Positions 1-11,701 of a stretch of 64,000 bases of DNA are shown piece by piece. Below the pieces are notes generated by a model. The model was not told the DNA's origin. It searched no databases and worked only from the letters and a program-made list of their open reading frames with translations. Positions within the stretch are counted from its first letter, which is position 1; every line of letters starts with the position of its first letter. The stretch covers positions 1,263,378-1,327,377 of the forward strand of contig NW_015971543.1 in assembly GCF_000182565.1 (NCBI RefSeq), given 5' to 3'. The stretch is from Spizellomyces punctatus DAOM BR117. Its lineage: Eukaryota > Chytridiomycota > Chytridiomycetes > Spizellomycetales > Spizellomycetaceae. Both the position numbers and the translations under genes were made by a program.

Positions 1-635
1 AGGAAAGGATTTTGTTTGAACGAAATAGATCCGCTGTCGCATGGATGGTTGTTTAAGTTGTCTGCAGCGTGTTGGTCAGTGTTTGTCTCAGTGGCTTTTG
101 AGGTGGAGTCCGATGGGGCGAGAGAATGTCCTTGCTCGGGAGGGACCACTGGTTGCGTTGGTTGTACGATTTGCCCTGTGGAGGTGTCCCGGTTTACATG
201 AGGTTCGGCTGCAGCTTCGGCGGGAGAGGTAGAGCAGCCTGTCGATGAACCATTGGTTAGATTTTCATTTTCCTCGGCGGGCAATGAGCGGTGTTGACCG
301 GACATTGATCCGCTGTTTGGCGAAATATTCAGATTCGCGGTGTGATCACGATTCCTATCCTTTCCCTCCTGTCTTTTGGCCAAATTGACACTTGTTGGAC
401 CATGAGGAGTGTCATTCACAGCTGGCCCCCTTCCCACGAGTCCCTCCTTGTTCTTCATCATTGCTAAAAAGGGGCTGTTGCTCACGGCACCTCGTGTTCG
501 AAGGGAGGATATGTCCATTTCCCGGGTCTCCTCCTCTGCTGACTGCTCGAATTCAGCCGCTAGAGCGAACATCGGTTCTGTATTGGTGCCAGATGCAGCT
601 GCAGTCCGCTCGCCGGATATAGACGGATCTGCCAT
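1..635 (-). CDS. Partial hydrophilic protein, N-terminal part only
   Basis: An open frame runs on the minus strand from an ATG at 635-633 off the left edge of the window with no stop in over 210 codons. The protein begins MADPSISGERTAAASG. It is rich in Ser, Thr, Asn, Pro, Glu and Gln, with no signal peptide, membrane segment or recognisable domain, so it looks like a disordered N-terminal region. Uninterrupted reading over 635 bases, with no splice site needed, supports a real exon. The next gene downstream of its promoter (1001-1659) is on the same strand. Function unknown; it could be the disordered start of a regulatory or RNA-binding protein. Confidence 0.6.
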   Translation of the reverse strand, partial: MADPSISGERTAAASGTNTEPMFALAAEFEQSAEEETREMDISSLRTRGAVSNSPFLAMMKNKEGLVGRGPAVNDTPHGPTSVNLAKRQEGKDRNRDHTANLNISPNSGSMSGQHRSLPAEENENLTNGSSTGCSTSPAEAAAEPHVNRDTSTGQIVQPTQPVVPPEQGHSLAPSDSTSKATETNTDQHAADNLNNHPCDSGSISFKQNPF

Positions 636-1000
636 ACCGTATTCTGGGCACTGTGGGGAAAATATCTCCAGGGAGGTATCAGGGTCGGTGTCCTACCGCT
701 GTATTTCCGACCTTAAGGTTGCTGACAGCGCCAGCACCAACTGCGTTCACAAAGTCCGAGCACTGCTATATACAAACAGGCCAGATATATCATGGGTGAT
801 CAGATTCGCTCAGCCCTTGTTTGTGGTGCTGCAGCAAGCCCTCGAAGGGCCATCCTTGAAAGGATGTGTAGGGATACTAGGCGCGTTCTTTGCCTGGCAG
901 CTGACAACAATGTCTCTTCCTGCAGATCCTTATGAGGCTCGATATCATTTTACTAGTACAGGAATCGTCATCTATCTGGTACATAGACTACCATCTAGTT
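636..1000. other. Intergenic spacer between two minus-strand genes
   Basis: 365 bases between the start of the edge gene and the stop of the GPI-type protein. A plus-strand open frame crosses it, but it overlaps both neighbours antisense and has no family features. No RNA gene or repeat is seen. Confidence 0.5.
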
Positions 1001-1659
1001 TTACAATAACACAGCGGCACCCATAATAGCCGCTCCACCAATGATGCTCAGGGTGCTTCTAACTGTGTCACCAGAGTTTGTCTTTGAGTCTGCGGGCTTC
1101 ACGGTAGAGGGATTGGCGAAAGGGTTTGATGTAGGCGATGGTGGGAGAGGATTGGTAGTGTTACGGGCTGCAGGTGATTCCGCTGAGATAACTTTTTGTG
1201 TCATCTGCACGCAGGTCGTAGCGGGGAGAGCAGCGGCACCAGCAATCTACAGATTAAATTGACAATCAGTACATTCTCGTTTCTACTGACCCAACAACCA
1301 CCATGGACAGTAACCTGTGTAGCTTCCAGTTCACATCCGGGAATCTGTCTCAAGCAGTTTGCGACTGTTGTCAGCTGTGTCTTTTGCGCGCACAAGCTGT
1401 CGGCGGTTGCTCCATTGAAGCAAGTTGTTCGACGCTGAAAATCGCAATTACCAGCTGCAGGAATGGTCACATTTCCCGCTGGAGGCGCCGTTCCGTTGAC
1501 ATTTGTGGGTCTAGGGAGAATCGACGTTGTGGTTGACGGAGACGGTAAGACGGATGAAGACGTATTGGGTGCCGCAGAGCTAGGAGAGGGTGACGGCTGG
1601 GCAATGGACAATGGAGCAGCAAGAAAGCCAAAGAAAAGTGCGGCTGTAAACAACTTCAT
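1001..1659 (-). CDS. Secreted, probably GPI-anchored Cys-rich surface protein
   Basis: Two exons (1659-1291 and 1246-1001) with a 44-nt intron that opens GTCAGT and closes CTGTAG; both junctions are phase 0. The 204-residue product starts with a clear signal peptide (MKLFTAALFFGFLAAPLSIA). A Pro/Ser/Thr-rich stretch follows, then a central domain with seven cysteines (about residues 68-130, the last just after the splice junction), another Ser/Thr/Pro/Asn-rich stretch and a hydrophobic C-terminus ending GGAAIMGAAVLL. That is the layout of a GPI-anchored fungal wall protein. The ATG at 1659 was chosen because the signal peptide begins there; about 65 upstream in-frame codons look like 5' UTR. 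A TTTATATA box on this strand lies about 100 bases upstream. The Cys spacing is not clearly that of CFEM or any other family I know. Confidence 0.7.
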
Positions 1660-2504
1660 AGCGTTCGCAATACTTGTAAATAAACGGTAAAAATCAGCCC
1701 GACGACTAAAGGCCAAAGTCAGCTTGCGGGGGCCTTTTTGATGGAATAGCTTGCCTATATAAAGCCCACCGGCAATGTGTAGCCTATTTAACGTAAATTG
1801 GACAAATTGGCAATCAACAAGAATGGAATTTTCGCTAATTTGGACCAGTTGCAAATGTCACCAACCGATTGGAAAAGCGTTCAAATGCCGAGAGATGTCT
1901 TTGCAAAAATGTGTAAGAAACGTAACGTTCCAAACAGTAAGTCGTCGTCGTCGTCGTTGTCTTTCAACGTTCTCCCCCCCCCGCCGTGGTCAAAAAGCTT
2001 TTGCTCGTCGTCGTCGTTTCGTTGTGTTGTTTTTTGCATTTGGAACGCGACGCTTTTTTACTCGAAATTTTCCATTCCGCTTCGTGTTGCCAAAAAGCAA
2101 GGTCGGCTGTTTTTCTTTTTCGTCTTCTTCTTTTTGGCTGTTCGTTTGGTCGAAACGGTTTTTTTTCCTTTACTTTACTTGTAAGCTTACGGCTGTCGTT
2201 CAACTTTTGGGTTGTTTACCCGCTCGTTGGTTTGACGACGAGAAGCAACGCTTTCAGTTCAACCCCGCCAACGTGTGTGTTTCTTTTGACTCTTTTGCCC
2301 ATCCGCATTTCGTTGTGTGCAGCAAACAGAGTTGACTTATTCGCACTTTTAAGCATTTCCGCGTTCCTTCTCCGCCTTGGTTGACCAAAACTCGAGGCCC
2401 TCCAGGTTCAAACCTGTGCCGCTAAACCTCCCAAAAACCCCCCACCAAAAAGCGCGCACCTTTGGGTCTTTTTCAACCATTTTCCAAAGGCCCAACCCAT
2501 AGAC
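1660..2504. promoter_or_regulatory. Divergent promoter region with CGT microsatellites
   Basis: 845 bases separate the start of the minus-strand surface protein from the start of ceramide synthase. A TATATAAA box lies at about 1757. Runs of CGT/TCG trinucleotides occur at about 1939-1957 and 2006-2019, along with a C9 run at about 1973 and long pyrimidine-rich stretches. Open frames here are low-complexity Phe/Ser/Arg readings of the pyrimidine tracts, so no gene is called. Confidence 0.5.
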
Positions 2505-4038
2505 ATGCAATCGACCACAGCCACTACATCGCTTCCACTTCCCTTCTCTCTTCCCTTTTCCTTTTATCCTATCACAAACTACCTTCCTACCATACCCCTA
2601 CCAAAGTTCTTGATCAAGGCAGAAAACCCTGATATACGATTGCCGGAAGATCTGCTCGATTTCCTATGGTTCGCAATTGGTTGGGCGATACTACATGCCG
2701 TGCTGCTGAAATATGTCTTTGAGGTACGTATTCCTGAGCTTGAAAGCAGGGAAGATTTTGCCAAAAAGTTGGAGATGCCGTGATTTTTACTGGCGAACAA
2801 ACGGCAAAGGGACTTCCCGCTTGGCCCTATCATGGCCACAGGAGAGAGAGAGAGAGAACGAGTGGCAGATATTCCTGTTCTGTCCTTTTGCTCACGGTCA
2901 TGTCTCTTGTGTGGTGTTCAGCCTCTAGCTCGTTACCTTGTTCCTCCACCCAATGCTCCTACGAAAGCTGACCCAAAAGTTGCCGATGCAATCGAGGGCT
3001 GTTCGTCTTCAACTACCAGCAAATCTGCTCCAAAGATTCGAGCTAGGAAAGGGGCAAACGGTATCAGTGCGACCCATCCTCACAAAAAGGCTCCACGAGA
3101 GCTCGCGCGTCTGCCTCCCGTAGACGATCGAACGAAATTCTCTCTGTCTGCTTGGAAGCTAGTTACTTATGGTGCGAGTACAGTGACAGGGCTCTACATT
3201 CTGTTTTCGGAAGACTGGATGTTGACCCCAGACATGTATTGGGAGCAAGTAGGGCAACCCGGACGGATGAGGTAAAAGAATGACCTCCAGTCCAATGCCA
3301 AAGATGGAGCTGATACTAATCTACCAAATTGTGGGCATGTGTAGCGATCTCGTCAAATTCTATTATAAGCTGGGGTTCAGCAGCTATCTCTATCATTCCG
3401 TTACCATCTTCTTCGAACCAAAGCAGAAAGATTTCCCGGTGATGGTGACCCATCATCTTGTCACTCTCATCCTCATGTTTTTGAGTTATGTGTGGCCGTA
3501 TTACCGAGTTGGATGCGCAATCTTATTGCTGCATGATTGCAGCGACCCGATTATGGAGGCGGCCAAGATGGCACTGTATTCTGGCAAAACACGGGTGAGT
3601 GCACGCAGAGTCAGCCGAAGCAGAAATGTTACTTATGGATTACGATCCTTAGGCTGCCGATGCACTTTTCGCGGCCTTTGCGGCCGTGTTTATCTGGACG
3701 CGCAACTGGATTTTCCCAGTCTACGTTATCCGGAGTTGCTAGTAGGCATTCAGTCCCTTTTGGCAGTTGCATTTTTACCAAGATGTTAATTGTTGCCGAT
3801 TTTCAGCGATTGGTCATTCAAGGATAATACGTCACTGATCACCCCGGCAACCGCAGCGACAGCATTTTTGATATTGTTGGAAGCCTTCCATTTGTATTGG
3901 GCGTCTCTGGTGAGCTGCTCTTTTATTCAGTCATTTGATGTGGTTTGAATTGCTGACACTCTGGTACTTTAGATATTGAAAATGGCCAAAAAGGCCATCC
4001 TAGATAAAGGTGTCAGTGACGATACACGAAACCATTAA
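2505..4038 (+). CDS. LAG1: Ceramide synthase (LAG1/TLC family)
   Basis: Acyl-CoA-dependent sphingoid-base N-acyltransferase of the ER membrane. Proposed exons: 2505-2723, 2922-3248, 3304-3594, 3653-3741, 3807-3909, 3973-4038 (about 364 residues). The protein is multi-span. The TLC/Lag1p signature is present: KFSLSAWKL in exon 2, then KDFPVMVTHHLVTLILMFLS with the paired His of the active site, RVGCAILLLHDCSD with the conserved Asp pair, WTRNWIFPVY and HLYWASLILKMAKK. The 3' part of the exon set joins in frame with good GT..AG ends, including a phase-2 junction giving Tyr before DWSF. The acceptor of intron 2 is uncertain: AAG at 3303 keeps the frame, while the better-looking CCAG at 3290 needs a different donor. 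The short C-terminus ends in RNH, with no dilysine-type signal. Confidence 0.85.
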
Positions 4039-4490
4039 GGACTTTTTCTCTAAGCACGCGCGGTTAGATGTGGTATCAAAGAATGGCCTTGGTTATGAAC
4101 CTTATAAAGATTATTATGAGGGATACATAGGCTGACATTCGCTCGAATGTTGGTCAACCTTTTGCAGACTGTTTTTAGAGAAGGGTTGACCTTGAAATGA
4201 AATCATTGCATATATCACAAGGCGCTCGATTGTGACAGTTGGCAAAGAACGCATTGAACAAACGTGACCTGTACGCGACCGTCATGAACATCATCTTGTC
4301 CGACTTCCTTCATTCTACTTCAGATAGAACCATTTATCGCCCTTCCCTTGGCAAATAAAATACCGCCCATTTCCCCCACTGTATGAAACCCATCCAAATA
4401 GATAAGCGCTACCAAAATACATTAGCTATTTCTCAAATAACAAAAAAAGAAAACTGGGAAGACGCAAACTATTAATGGTAAATAACATCA
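4039..4490. other. Convergent 3' region
   Basis: AT-rich spacer between the stop of ceramide synthase (plus strand) and the stop of the AMPK beta gene (minus strand). It contains A-rich runs and AATAAA-like motifs (for example AAATAAAATA near 4355). No gene, repeat or RNA is seen. Confidence 0.4.
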
Positions 4491-6023
4491 TTATTGAAAG
4501 ACGGGTTTGTACAAAACAGTCGTAATGTACTAATGACAGGAGTGTTCATCAGTTAAAAAGACTTTAAGAGAGAATAGTCACCACACACAGCGAGTGCACT
4601 CACCTTCATTCGATACCTGGTGGTACACCCAACCGCCATGACGCCGTCTCTGATCGAACAAGCATACATATGGTTTAACGTGACATGGTTCGGAACCGGC
4701 AGTATACTTCGATCATCGCGTGACACCGCATGAGAATTGAGTAGCACTTTCTCGAGGTGAGGCGGGAGCTGTGGAGGTGGATCCGTTGGAGGGGGCGCGG
4801 GAGGGCCGGTCGACGATGATGGAATTAAATGATGGGAATTGAAGTGCGAATGAGAATGGGAAAGAAGATAAGAGGGTATTTCGGAGGTATAAGCTTCCGG
4901 CGGAGTTGAAGAGAGAGGTGGTGGCGTTACTGGTGAAGGGAAAAGTACAGATTTAGATAGACCATACAAAGATCAATAGAATTTTCAACATACGTCGGCC
5001 GTCTGATAGCTTCGACAAGCCATCCAGTCCGTCTCCCTGTCCCTCCCCAGTTTCATCTGTCACTTCCAAGTAGTTGACGAGATTTCCGTCAGCATCTGAT
5101 GCGATGGGCAAATCTTCGGAGCACTTCCATTCGTCGTCAACTATAAATTTGAAGCGATGGGTGCCTGGCGGCATGTCAATCACAGTGGTAAAATCGGCAT
5201 TGCTAGAAGAGCAGGGACGAATTAATAAGTTGCATCATTTGGTTGGTAGCCGCAGTGGCTTACCTTCTTGTCATCCGAATCTTTTGCTTCCAATTATTAA
5301 AGGTGCCAGTAACATACACGGCACCACCGCCCTGCGCCCAGCTTATCATTATTGGTATCACGCCATTCGTCTTTTCCACTTCTAGCAGGGGATAATAGTA
5401 ATTACATTAGCTAAAGTCCCTTACGAGTAGAGATTCTTTGTCAAGATTGTACCTCTCCGATTCATTCCATATCCATGTGATATACGAGAGGTATTTCGAT
5501 AACTTCTTTCATTAGGTGGCTGTACATAGGACTGAGAAGGTGCGGGAATGGGTATAGATGTTGGCCCATCTCCCTTGCCCAGTGAAGCGCCAGCGCTGGT
5601 GTTGAGCTCTGCGGAAGGTCCAGTGTCAAACTCCATGCCTCCTATCCCGGCAACCAAATCATCTTCTGATGGACCACTGAGCCTGTGGGGTCCAGGATTT
5701 CTCATAGTGGCGGCAGCCCACTCCTCTTCTCCAAGTGACGAGTTACGTGAAGGCAGTCGTTGATGTCCGAGTGGACGTAGTGAACTGCGAGGTGCAGGGG
5801 CGTGTGCTAGTGATTGACCAAAGTTGTCGGACACCATAAGAGGTGACCCGACGAATGGCGAGTCGTGTACAAGAGCTGCTGCAGGTCGATTAGGTATACT
5901 TGTGGGTGAAGTTGTCGATTGTGATGGAGCACTGTTGTTTGACTGTTGATTCTGGCCGGAAGCAGAAGAAAAACTCAAACGTGGTTTTCGGCTGTTGGGA
6001 TTCGTAGAGTTTGCGTTGCCCAT
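4491..6023 (-). CDS. GAL83: AMPK/Snf1 kinase beta subunit (Gal83/Sip2 type)
   Basis: Scaffold subunit of the AMPK/Snf1 energy-sensing kinase. It binds glycogen and tethers the alpha and gamma subunits. Exons 6023-5453, 5381-5264, 5202-4994, 4929-4604, 4529-4491 join in frame to 420 residues. The N-terminus MGNANS fits N-myristoylation. A long disordered Ser/Pro/Asn region fills exon 1. Exons 2-3 encode the CBM48 glycogen-binding domain (GAVYVTGTFNNWKQ ... PPGTHRFKFIVDDEWK). Exons 4-5 encode the AMPKBI domain (LPPHLEKVLLNS, LPVPNHVTLNHMYA, IRDGVMAVGCTTRYRMK). The final exon is only 39 nt and supplies the conserved end YITTVLYKPVFQ; it is easily missed because the open frame reads on into the intron. 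Divergent from the RS-domain gene. Confidence 0.93.
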
Positions 6024-6170
6024 TTTCGTTCCTAAATACTATGACATGGAGAAAATGGATCTCAAGACTCAAGATCCTGCACGATCTTTGGGCAGCCGCA
6101 TGCACTGCGCAAACAAGCAAAGCTTGGAGTCAGCAAAGGGAAAGGAAGGTCTCCAAGTCGCTGCAGCAAA

Positions 6171-7473
6171 ATGGGGAACGTTCAGGCCACCAGACAACTT
6201 GAGGTCTCACAATCTACACCTCAAAACAATCGATGCCGAGAAGTGCCAGAAGGTCCCGACGGGCGAACTCAAAATGCGTCCGTCGTCGTCCAGGCCAAGG
6301 CACTGGCCACCAGCCACATTCAACATCATCAGACCCAAAAAAGGGAACATGATGTGGCACGTGTTGTGGCGTGTGCTGATGACCAACAATGCCTCGATCA
6401 TGCCAAGGTTTCGCCAGGTTGCCCTTCCGCATCGCCTTACCATCACGCCCAAACAACTCTGCAACCTTATCTCTGTGTTCAACGTATGCGGGATAAGAGG
6501 TATTCCAGGTCGCGCACTCGCTCTCGATCTCCAGCTCGAACTCGCCGATACTCGTCGAGGTCTGAGCACGACGCCACTTCACTGCACCATGGCCACCGTC
6601 GATCCCGTTCAAAATCTGGTAGCCCAGACAGGAGACGTAGTTCCTCTCACGGGGCACAACCTAGTAAGGACAGACATAGGAGGAAAGCTCATAAGCGCCC
6701 CACTTCCGTGTCTGGTAGCAGCTCTTCCGAGAGTTCCTCGTCTGACACGGACACGGAAAAGCGTAGAAGAAAGGAAAGGAAACATAAAAAGCATAAACAT
6801 GGTAAAGACAAAAAGAGCAAGAAAAAGTCCAAAAGGAGAAGCAGTGCACTCGATGGGCTCGGAACTGGGATCCTAAGTTTAGTTGAGAGCGAATTGGTCA
6901 ATTCTGCGCCAAAACCAAGCGAGAACAGCTTGATCAATGGTAGTGCTCACAGCCATGTTTACGTCATAGAACGTATGTTCAGATATCGGCTTTTTATGTA
7001 TAGCCCATCGCTATTCAACAGAACCTGTCAAGCCGCCTTCCACTATCACGCTGAGTAGCAAGGGCTCAGTACCATTGGCGTCCAGCCATCCTGCTGGACA
7101 CGGTAGACGTCATGTGGGTGCCCCACAAACTCGGGAGGAGTATGAAAAAGAACAGAGTGTGGTAAAGGAAGTGTTTGATCCTTTTTCGGGAAGAATGAGG
7201 TATGTATGTGCGTCTCTATACTTTTTCTTTTTGCACTCGGTACATGGCTACTTTGAGCATGAGATATGGAGGATTTTTTAAAATCTTGTCTTTGTGCACT
7301 CTTCTCTCCCTGTCATATTGCTTTACGTCGAGAGACTGGTCAAAGGATCCGGTGAGATCATTGAGCGCATTGTTACCCAAAATCAGCATCGAGAAATTAA
7401 CAAGATCGCGACGCTGGGCGACGGGAACATGTATGCGAGCACATTGGATAAGGTTGCCAAAGGCGGTCGATAG
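6171..7473 (+). CDS. ARL6IP4: ARL6IP4/SRp25-like RS-domain splicing protein
   Basis: Nuclear RS-rich protein resembling ARL6IP4 (SRp25), a splicing-associated factor. Exons 6171-6939, 7022-7199, 7335-7473 join in frame (361 residues from 6171; 256 from the alternative ATG at 6486, [15 protein letters not shown]). The central part has RS repeats, a Ser run ([14 protein letters not shown]) and a Lys/His-rich block. The C-terminus is the family signature: [18 protein letters not shown], then [20 protein letters not shown] and [19 protein letters not shown] prefer the 6486 start because residues before it are not RS-like and overlap the divergent promoter. The last intron ends GAGAG, a weak acceptor, but it is the only one that restores the conserved frame. 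Confidence 0.8.
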
Positions 7474-8343
7474 AGCTCTAGTATTTGAATAGTGATTCCT
7501 GCTGCTCATTCTCACAAATGTCTATGAATGTCGTCTGTCCATCGCTTGAAATCAAAGAATGCGATACATGGCGTGTCCTGATGCAGCGATTCCAATTGTA
7601 AATGCGTGCATGTGTTCCATGGGCCTGCGTTAAAATGGATTCTGCATGTGCAGCAATAAATCAATAAAAGGATGAGACATGCAGCAAGGAATTCACTGAA
7701 AGCTATGGAAGGATATCGAATAAAGAACAATTTGGAAGCTCATAGAAATTGGATGTGATGGTCCAAAATGGATTTCCGTTTTGCTTTCCGCGCGACGCTC
7801 TTTTTCTTTTTACTTGTCTTCTTTCAACAAACCCCCCCTTCTTCTACTTTCTCGTTGAAAACGATACAAGGAAGAAAGCGAGAGTTCAAAAGGTAATAAA
7901 AGCCCTTGCTTTTGCAGTTTGCTTTTACGTAGAGTTTGTTCGCGTCATCAGCCAGAGCGCCCTTTTACCTGGCAACGCGACGCTTTCAATTTATTTCTCG
8001 CTGTGTGAAATACTTTTCATGCTGACTATCCCTTGTCCATCCCCATTCCTTCCGTCATTTGCTTGCTAGCTCGCTCGCGAAGATTCCCTCTCAATCCTTC
8101 TCCCTATTTGGCACCCTCCTCCCGACACCGGGCACTAACCTCGCCGCAGATATTCTCATCGGCGTCGTCGCTATTGGAGTTGTAGGCCTACTTGCAAACT
8201 TCCTCTTTCGCAGAACATCAAGCAGCACCAAGCGTCGGCGTAATAAAAAACGCACGAAGCAAGAAGCTACTCATCGTCAACAGGAGCCGCTTTTAGACGA
8301 GCGACATAAAGACACTACCAGTAACGGACCAAAGATCAGCACA
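7474..8343. promoter_or_regulatory. Intergenic and 5' region of the Hsp110 gene
   Basis: 870 bases between the RS gene stop and the Hsp110 ATG. Pyrimidine-rich tracts and the decamer-like CGCGACGCT occur at about 7791 and 7976. From about 8059 the sequence is open in frame with the Hsp110 ATG but has no ATG of its own, and it would encode a hydrophobic segment (see findings). No convincing heat-shock element array was seen by eye. Confidence 0.45.
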
Positions 8344-11150
8344 ATGTCTGTCGTTGGTATCGATTTTGGAAACTTGAACACGGTTGTGGCTGTTGCAAGG
8401 AACAGGGGCATCGATGTTATCGTCAACGAAGTATCCAACCGTGCTACCCCGTAAGTGTTATACTTGCTTTCTACGGCGCGACGCGGGAGCGGTGTGAGAT
8501 CTTTGGTGGCAACGCGAATCATTGTCATGATCTAACTTTGATATCTTCATCTTGCAAGATCCCTAGTATCTTTTGGCGAAAAACAGCGATATCTGGGAGA
8601 ATCTGCAAAGACACAGGTAATGATGGAGATTTTGCTTCTACATTGCTCAGACATTGAATTTTACTCATAAAAATGATCTCCTTCACCCCACAGGAAATTT
8701 CAAACTTTAAGAATACCGTCGCGGGATTGAAGCGTCTAGCAGGGCGACCGTTCAGTGATCCTGATATCCAAATTGAGAAGAAATTCATCAATGCAAACTT
8801 GGTCGAAGGCGAACGCGGCGAAGTCGCAGCGTCGGTCTTTTACCAGGGCGATCAGCGCTCTTTCACTTTCACTCAACTTTGTGCAATGTTCCTTGGTAAG
8901 GTGAAGGAGTTCACCGGAAAAGAGATCAAGACGCCTGTTACGGACGTTGTTATTTCATGCCCTGGTTGGTTCACCGATCGCCAGCGGAGAGCGATCTTGG
9001 ACGCAGCCGATGTCGTTGGGTTGACTGTTTTAAGGTTGATGAACGACTCCACCGCCGCTGCTCTTGGATACGGTATCACAAAGTTGGATCTTCCTGATCC
9101 ATCTGATGCGAACGCAAAGCCACGTAATGTCGTCTTTTTCGATCTTGGGCATTCGTCGTGCCAGGTGGCCGTTGTATCATTCGTCAAGGGCAAGCTGGTC
9201 GTGAAAGGTACTGCCTACGATCGCAACTTGGGTGGTAGGGATTTCGATGAGGTGCTTGTCGAACACTACGCCAAGGAGTTCAGCACCAAGTACAAGATCG
9301 ATATCAACAGCAATGCCAAAGCTAAATTCCGGTTGAGACAAGCAGCTGAAAAGGTTAAGAAGATCCTCAGTGCAAACGCTGTCACCATGCTGAACGTCGA
9401 GTGCATCATGGACGATAAGGATGTATCAGCCCAAGTGCAGCGATCCGATTTTGAGGAATGGGCGGCACCTCTTGTTGAACGCTTGTCTGTGCCGATTAAA
9501 GAGGCACTGGCAGCGGCCGGTATCACCCCTGAGGAAGTGGAGTTTGTGGAACTCGTTGGTGGCAGCACCCGTATTCCCGCCGTCAAGCAAACTCTTTCCG
9601 ACTTGTTCGGGGCAAACAAGTTGTCCACGACCTTGAACCAGGATGAGGCTGTTGCCCGTGGGTGCGCTCTCCAGTGCGCCATGATCTCTCCTGTCTTCAA
9701 AGTCCGTGACTTTGCTGTCCAGGATTGGAACAGCTATCCCATTGAGCTTGCGTGGAGCTCTCCTGAGAAGGGCGACACAACTATGGAAGCCTTCCCAATT
9801 GGAAATGCTATTCCTAGTAACAAAGTATGTAGCATGACTATGTCAGAAATTTGTTCCATACATGTCGTTTTAACATTTGGGGTTTCTGCAGGTTTTGTCC
9901 ATCTACCGTGCCCTCAACGATGACGAGCTGAGTGCTCAAGGAGGCTCTGTTGCCGTTGATATTGAAGCTAACTACGGAGAGAAGAGGGCTGAGCGCCACT
10001 TCCCTGAGGGTACTGGACGTTGGATTGGCAAGTGGACCGTCAAGGGTATCAAAAAGGTTGGCACACCCGAGAGTCAGACCAACGGAGCGTCCGCACCGAA
10101 AGCATCTATCAAAGTGAAGACCAAACTGGACGGAAACGGCCTTGTAGCGTAAGTTGATGTGAAATGCTTGCAAGATGATAATCGCAGTGTCCTAAAAGTT
10201 GTCATTGCAGCGTGGATAGCGCCACCCAAATCGAGGAAACGGTTGTTCCCGTGGAACCGACAAAACTGGAGGCAGAGAAGAAGGAAGAAGGAGCGGCCAG
10301 CATGGATGTTGACAACTCGGCAGAAAGCCCAGCTGCGGAGTCGCCAGCGGCGGACGCGCCTAAAACCAAGCGTGTGACCATAAAGCACAACCTTACTGTT
10401 GTTGCACAGACTACTGCTGCCCCAGCTGAAATACTCAACAAGTGGAAAGATGAAGAAGGCCAGATGTCCGCGGCCGACCGTCTTGTGATTGACACAGCTG
10501 AAGCCCGTAATGCCCTCGAGGAGTACGTTTATGACACACGGTCCAAACTCGAGATGGCGTGGAGTGAATATACCACAGAGGATGACAGGTCCACGTTCAT
10601 GAAGAAGCTGAACGATATGGAGGAGTGGCTGTACAGTGATGAAGGAGAAAACGCAGGCAAAGGCGTGTACCTAGAGAAGCTGAAGGAACTGAAGAAGCTC
10701 GGGGATCCTATCCGCCGCCGTTTCCTAGAGCACGAGGAACGACCGCGTACTGAGAAGCACCTTCGGGACTACATTAACTCCGTACTTGTCAACGTAAGCG
10801 CTGGGGATGATCGCTACGCGCATATTCCCAAAGAAGACCTAGACAAGGTTGCAAAGGAAGCCCAGACCAAGTTGAACTGGCTCAATGACTCGATTGCCAA
10901 GATCAATGAACAACCAAAGCATCAAGATCCTGCTATCACCGTGGATCAAATCAACAAGGAGCGTGAATCGTTGCATATCTTTGCCACTCCCATCTTGAAC
11001 AAACCCAAGCCTGCACCAAAGGTGGAAAAGAAGGAGGAGAAGAAGGAAGCAAAAAAGGGAGAGGCGAAGGAAGACAAGATGGAAACGGATGAGAAGGAGG
11101 GCTCAGACGAGGGAGCCAAGGATGAAGGCAACCGGATGGATGTCGACTAA
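8344..11150 (+). CDS. SSE1: Hsp110-family chaperone / Hsp70 nucleotide exchange factor (Sse1 type)
   Basis: Cytosolic Hsp110 acts as nucleotide exchange factor for Hsp70 and as a holdase. Exons 8344-8450, 8559-8616, 8694-9824, 9892-10148, 10211-11150 join in frame to 830 residues. The N-terminal ATPase domain (about 1-385) has the phosphate loop [20 protein letters not shown], the Hsp110 hallmark [25 protein letters not shown] and [15 protein letters not shown] beta substrate domain follows (about 395-510), then an acidic linker and a helical domain ([32 protein letters not shown]). The tail is rich in Lys and Glu and ends NRMDVD, like other fungal Hsp110s. The ATG in ACAATG at 8344 fits the family start. 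Convergent with NIC96. Confidence 0.95.
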
Positions 11151-11701
11151 GGATCAGCGGGAAGAGTACTTACATAGACGGTCAACTGCGGGAGGCGACG
11201 TGCTTTCCGTTTCGACTGGACAGTGGCGGATTTCTGGGGGGTGGGGGGTTACTGGCTTTTTCATTGTATTTGAATACTGTGCTTCATTTGGAAGGAGCTT
11301 TGTGCCTTAGACTGGAATCTTCATATTTTTCCTCGTATGTATTGAACATGACATGGATGCTGAGATATGACATTTCGCTTTGAAAATGATTTCATTTGAA
11401 CAATTCATAATAATTCTTGCAGTTATGCTGGGAGTCCAAATCTACCTGTTACACCTCTGCGTACTCACTTCTGGATACCCTCTCCATGGAAATGATGATG
11501 GCGGTGAAAGGGGCAAAAACGAACAAAGGGAGCGGAAGGTCAAGCACTTAGTTTCTGACAGCAGCTGATTTCAAATTTACATGTATTCATTGAAACGCCG
11601 CCCCCTCATATACAAGATTTCCCTCCACATATTCTCATTAATTTGGCACCACTATCCCAAAGCGAGAAGCCAGTTGCATTCAGCACAACTGCCAGAACAA
11701 A
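11151..11701. other. Convergent 3' region of Hsp110 and NIC96
   Basis: 551 bases between two stops. A G-run (about 11237-11247) and T-rich sequence are present. The short open frames are not gene-like and no RNA gene is seen. Confidence 0.4.

Noticed and set aside
1964-2384. Several Phe/Ser/Arg-rich frames upstream of ceramide synthase
   Set aside because: Readings of pyrimidine-rich and CGT-repeat promoter DNA in every frame, with no conserved motif.
6214-6657. Minus-strand frame opposite the RS-domain gene
   Set aside because: It is the complement of the RS-rich coding exon and its upstream region; it shows no domain and conflicts with the well-supported plus-strand gene.
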